The position numbers were made by a program, and so were the translations under genes. From Pseudomonadota bacterium (GTDB lineage Bacteria; Pseudomonadota; Gammaproteobacteria; Burkholderiales; JABEVD01), in the NCBI GenBank assembly GCA_021802545.1, contig JAJZRS010000005.1, positions 1 to 64,000 on the forward strand: a DNA stretch of 64,000 nt, given 5' to 3'. This document shows positions 61,674 to 64,000 of the stretch, one piece after another. Below the pieces are notes generated by a model, which was not told the origin of the DNA, ran no database searches, and worked only from the letters and a program-made list of their open reading frames with translations. The first letter of the stretch is position 1. The number at the start of each line of letters is the position of its first letter.

Positions 61674-64000
<2,327 letters not shown>

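Overview
The window is about 64 kb of dense, single-copy bacterial chromosome, close to 58% GC by eye. Gene content and order suggest a betaproteobacterium, most likely Nitrosomonadales: smc-zipA-ligA, aat-bpt-pyrD, a dapC-dapD-pilU-yffB-dapE-prmB block, rnfABCDGE-nth, split arn genes, and a LigA whose region after the VPML motif has the SIRTETD form seen in that group. This placement is an inference from protein features; no rRNA or marker search was run. I saw no tRNA, rRNA, CRISPR array, insertion sequence or prophage.

Layout. 1-2276 (-): a P3A-type proton ATPase, cut by the left edge. 2753-5221 (+): a triple-PAS GGDEF/EAL protein. 5493-6315 (-): three translationally coupled small membrane proteins (146, 40 and 43 aa) ending in a strong terminator, divergent from a MocR-type regulator (6425-7825). 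8120-9937 (+): a DMT exporter, tadA and an L,D-transpeptidase. 10076-19012 (-): one unbroken run of twelve genes, rnfA-B-C-D-G-E, nth, DUF1841, cheR, cheB, hpnC and DUF3025, with overlapping or near-touching junctions throughout and a good sigma70 promoter in front of rnfA. 19116-22572 (-): aat-bpt-pyrD-ald. 22686-25615 (+): yciB-yciI-bolA-parvulin, a terminator, then a small cytochrome c and a GNAT. 25587-33605: purL, nnr, mlaA, phoH and a bcp-type peroxiredoxin.

33815-44174 is the most interesting part. A plus-strand trio (alpha/beta hydrolase with a Cys nucleophile, acyl carrier protein, ketoacyl synthase) converges, with a 4-bp overlap, on a minus-strand operon for lipid A 4-amino-4-deoxy-L-arabinose modification (arnT, arnE, arnB, arnC, arnA split in two genes, arnD), which follows mnmH. 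selD lies divergently only 12 bp from mnmH. 45218-47031 (+): an NlpC/P60 lipoprotein and a BrkB/YihY membrane protein fused to a cyclic-nucleotide-binding domain. 47032-48740 (-): FecCD/BtuC-type permease and ATPase without a binding protein. 48772-55232: trxC, a universal stress protein and the lysine-biosynthesis block. 55260-64000: an EamA transporter, a sodium:solute symporter, queF, smc, zipA and the 5' part of ligA.

Together the genes describe a free-living Gram-negative with hopanoid/squalene synthesis, Rnf electron transport, cationic lipid A remodelling, selenouridine tRNA modification and c-di-GMP signalling. Part of the pathways (ugd, hpnD/E, selA/B, pilT, the ABC binding protein) must lie elsewhere or be absent. 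Many genes start with TTG or GTG, and most operon junctions are ATGA-type overlaps.
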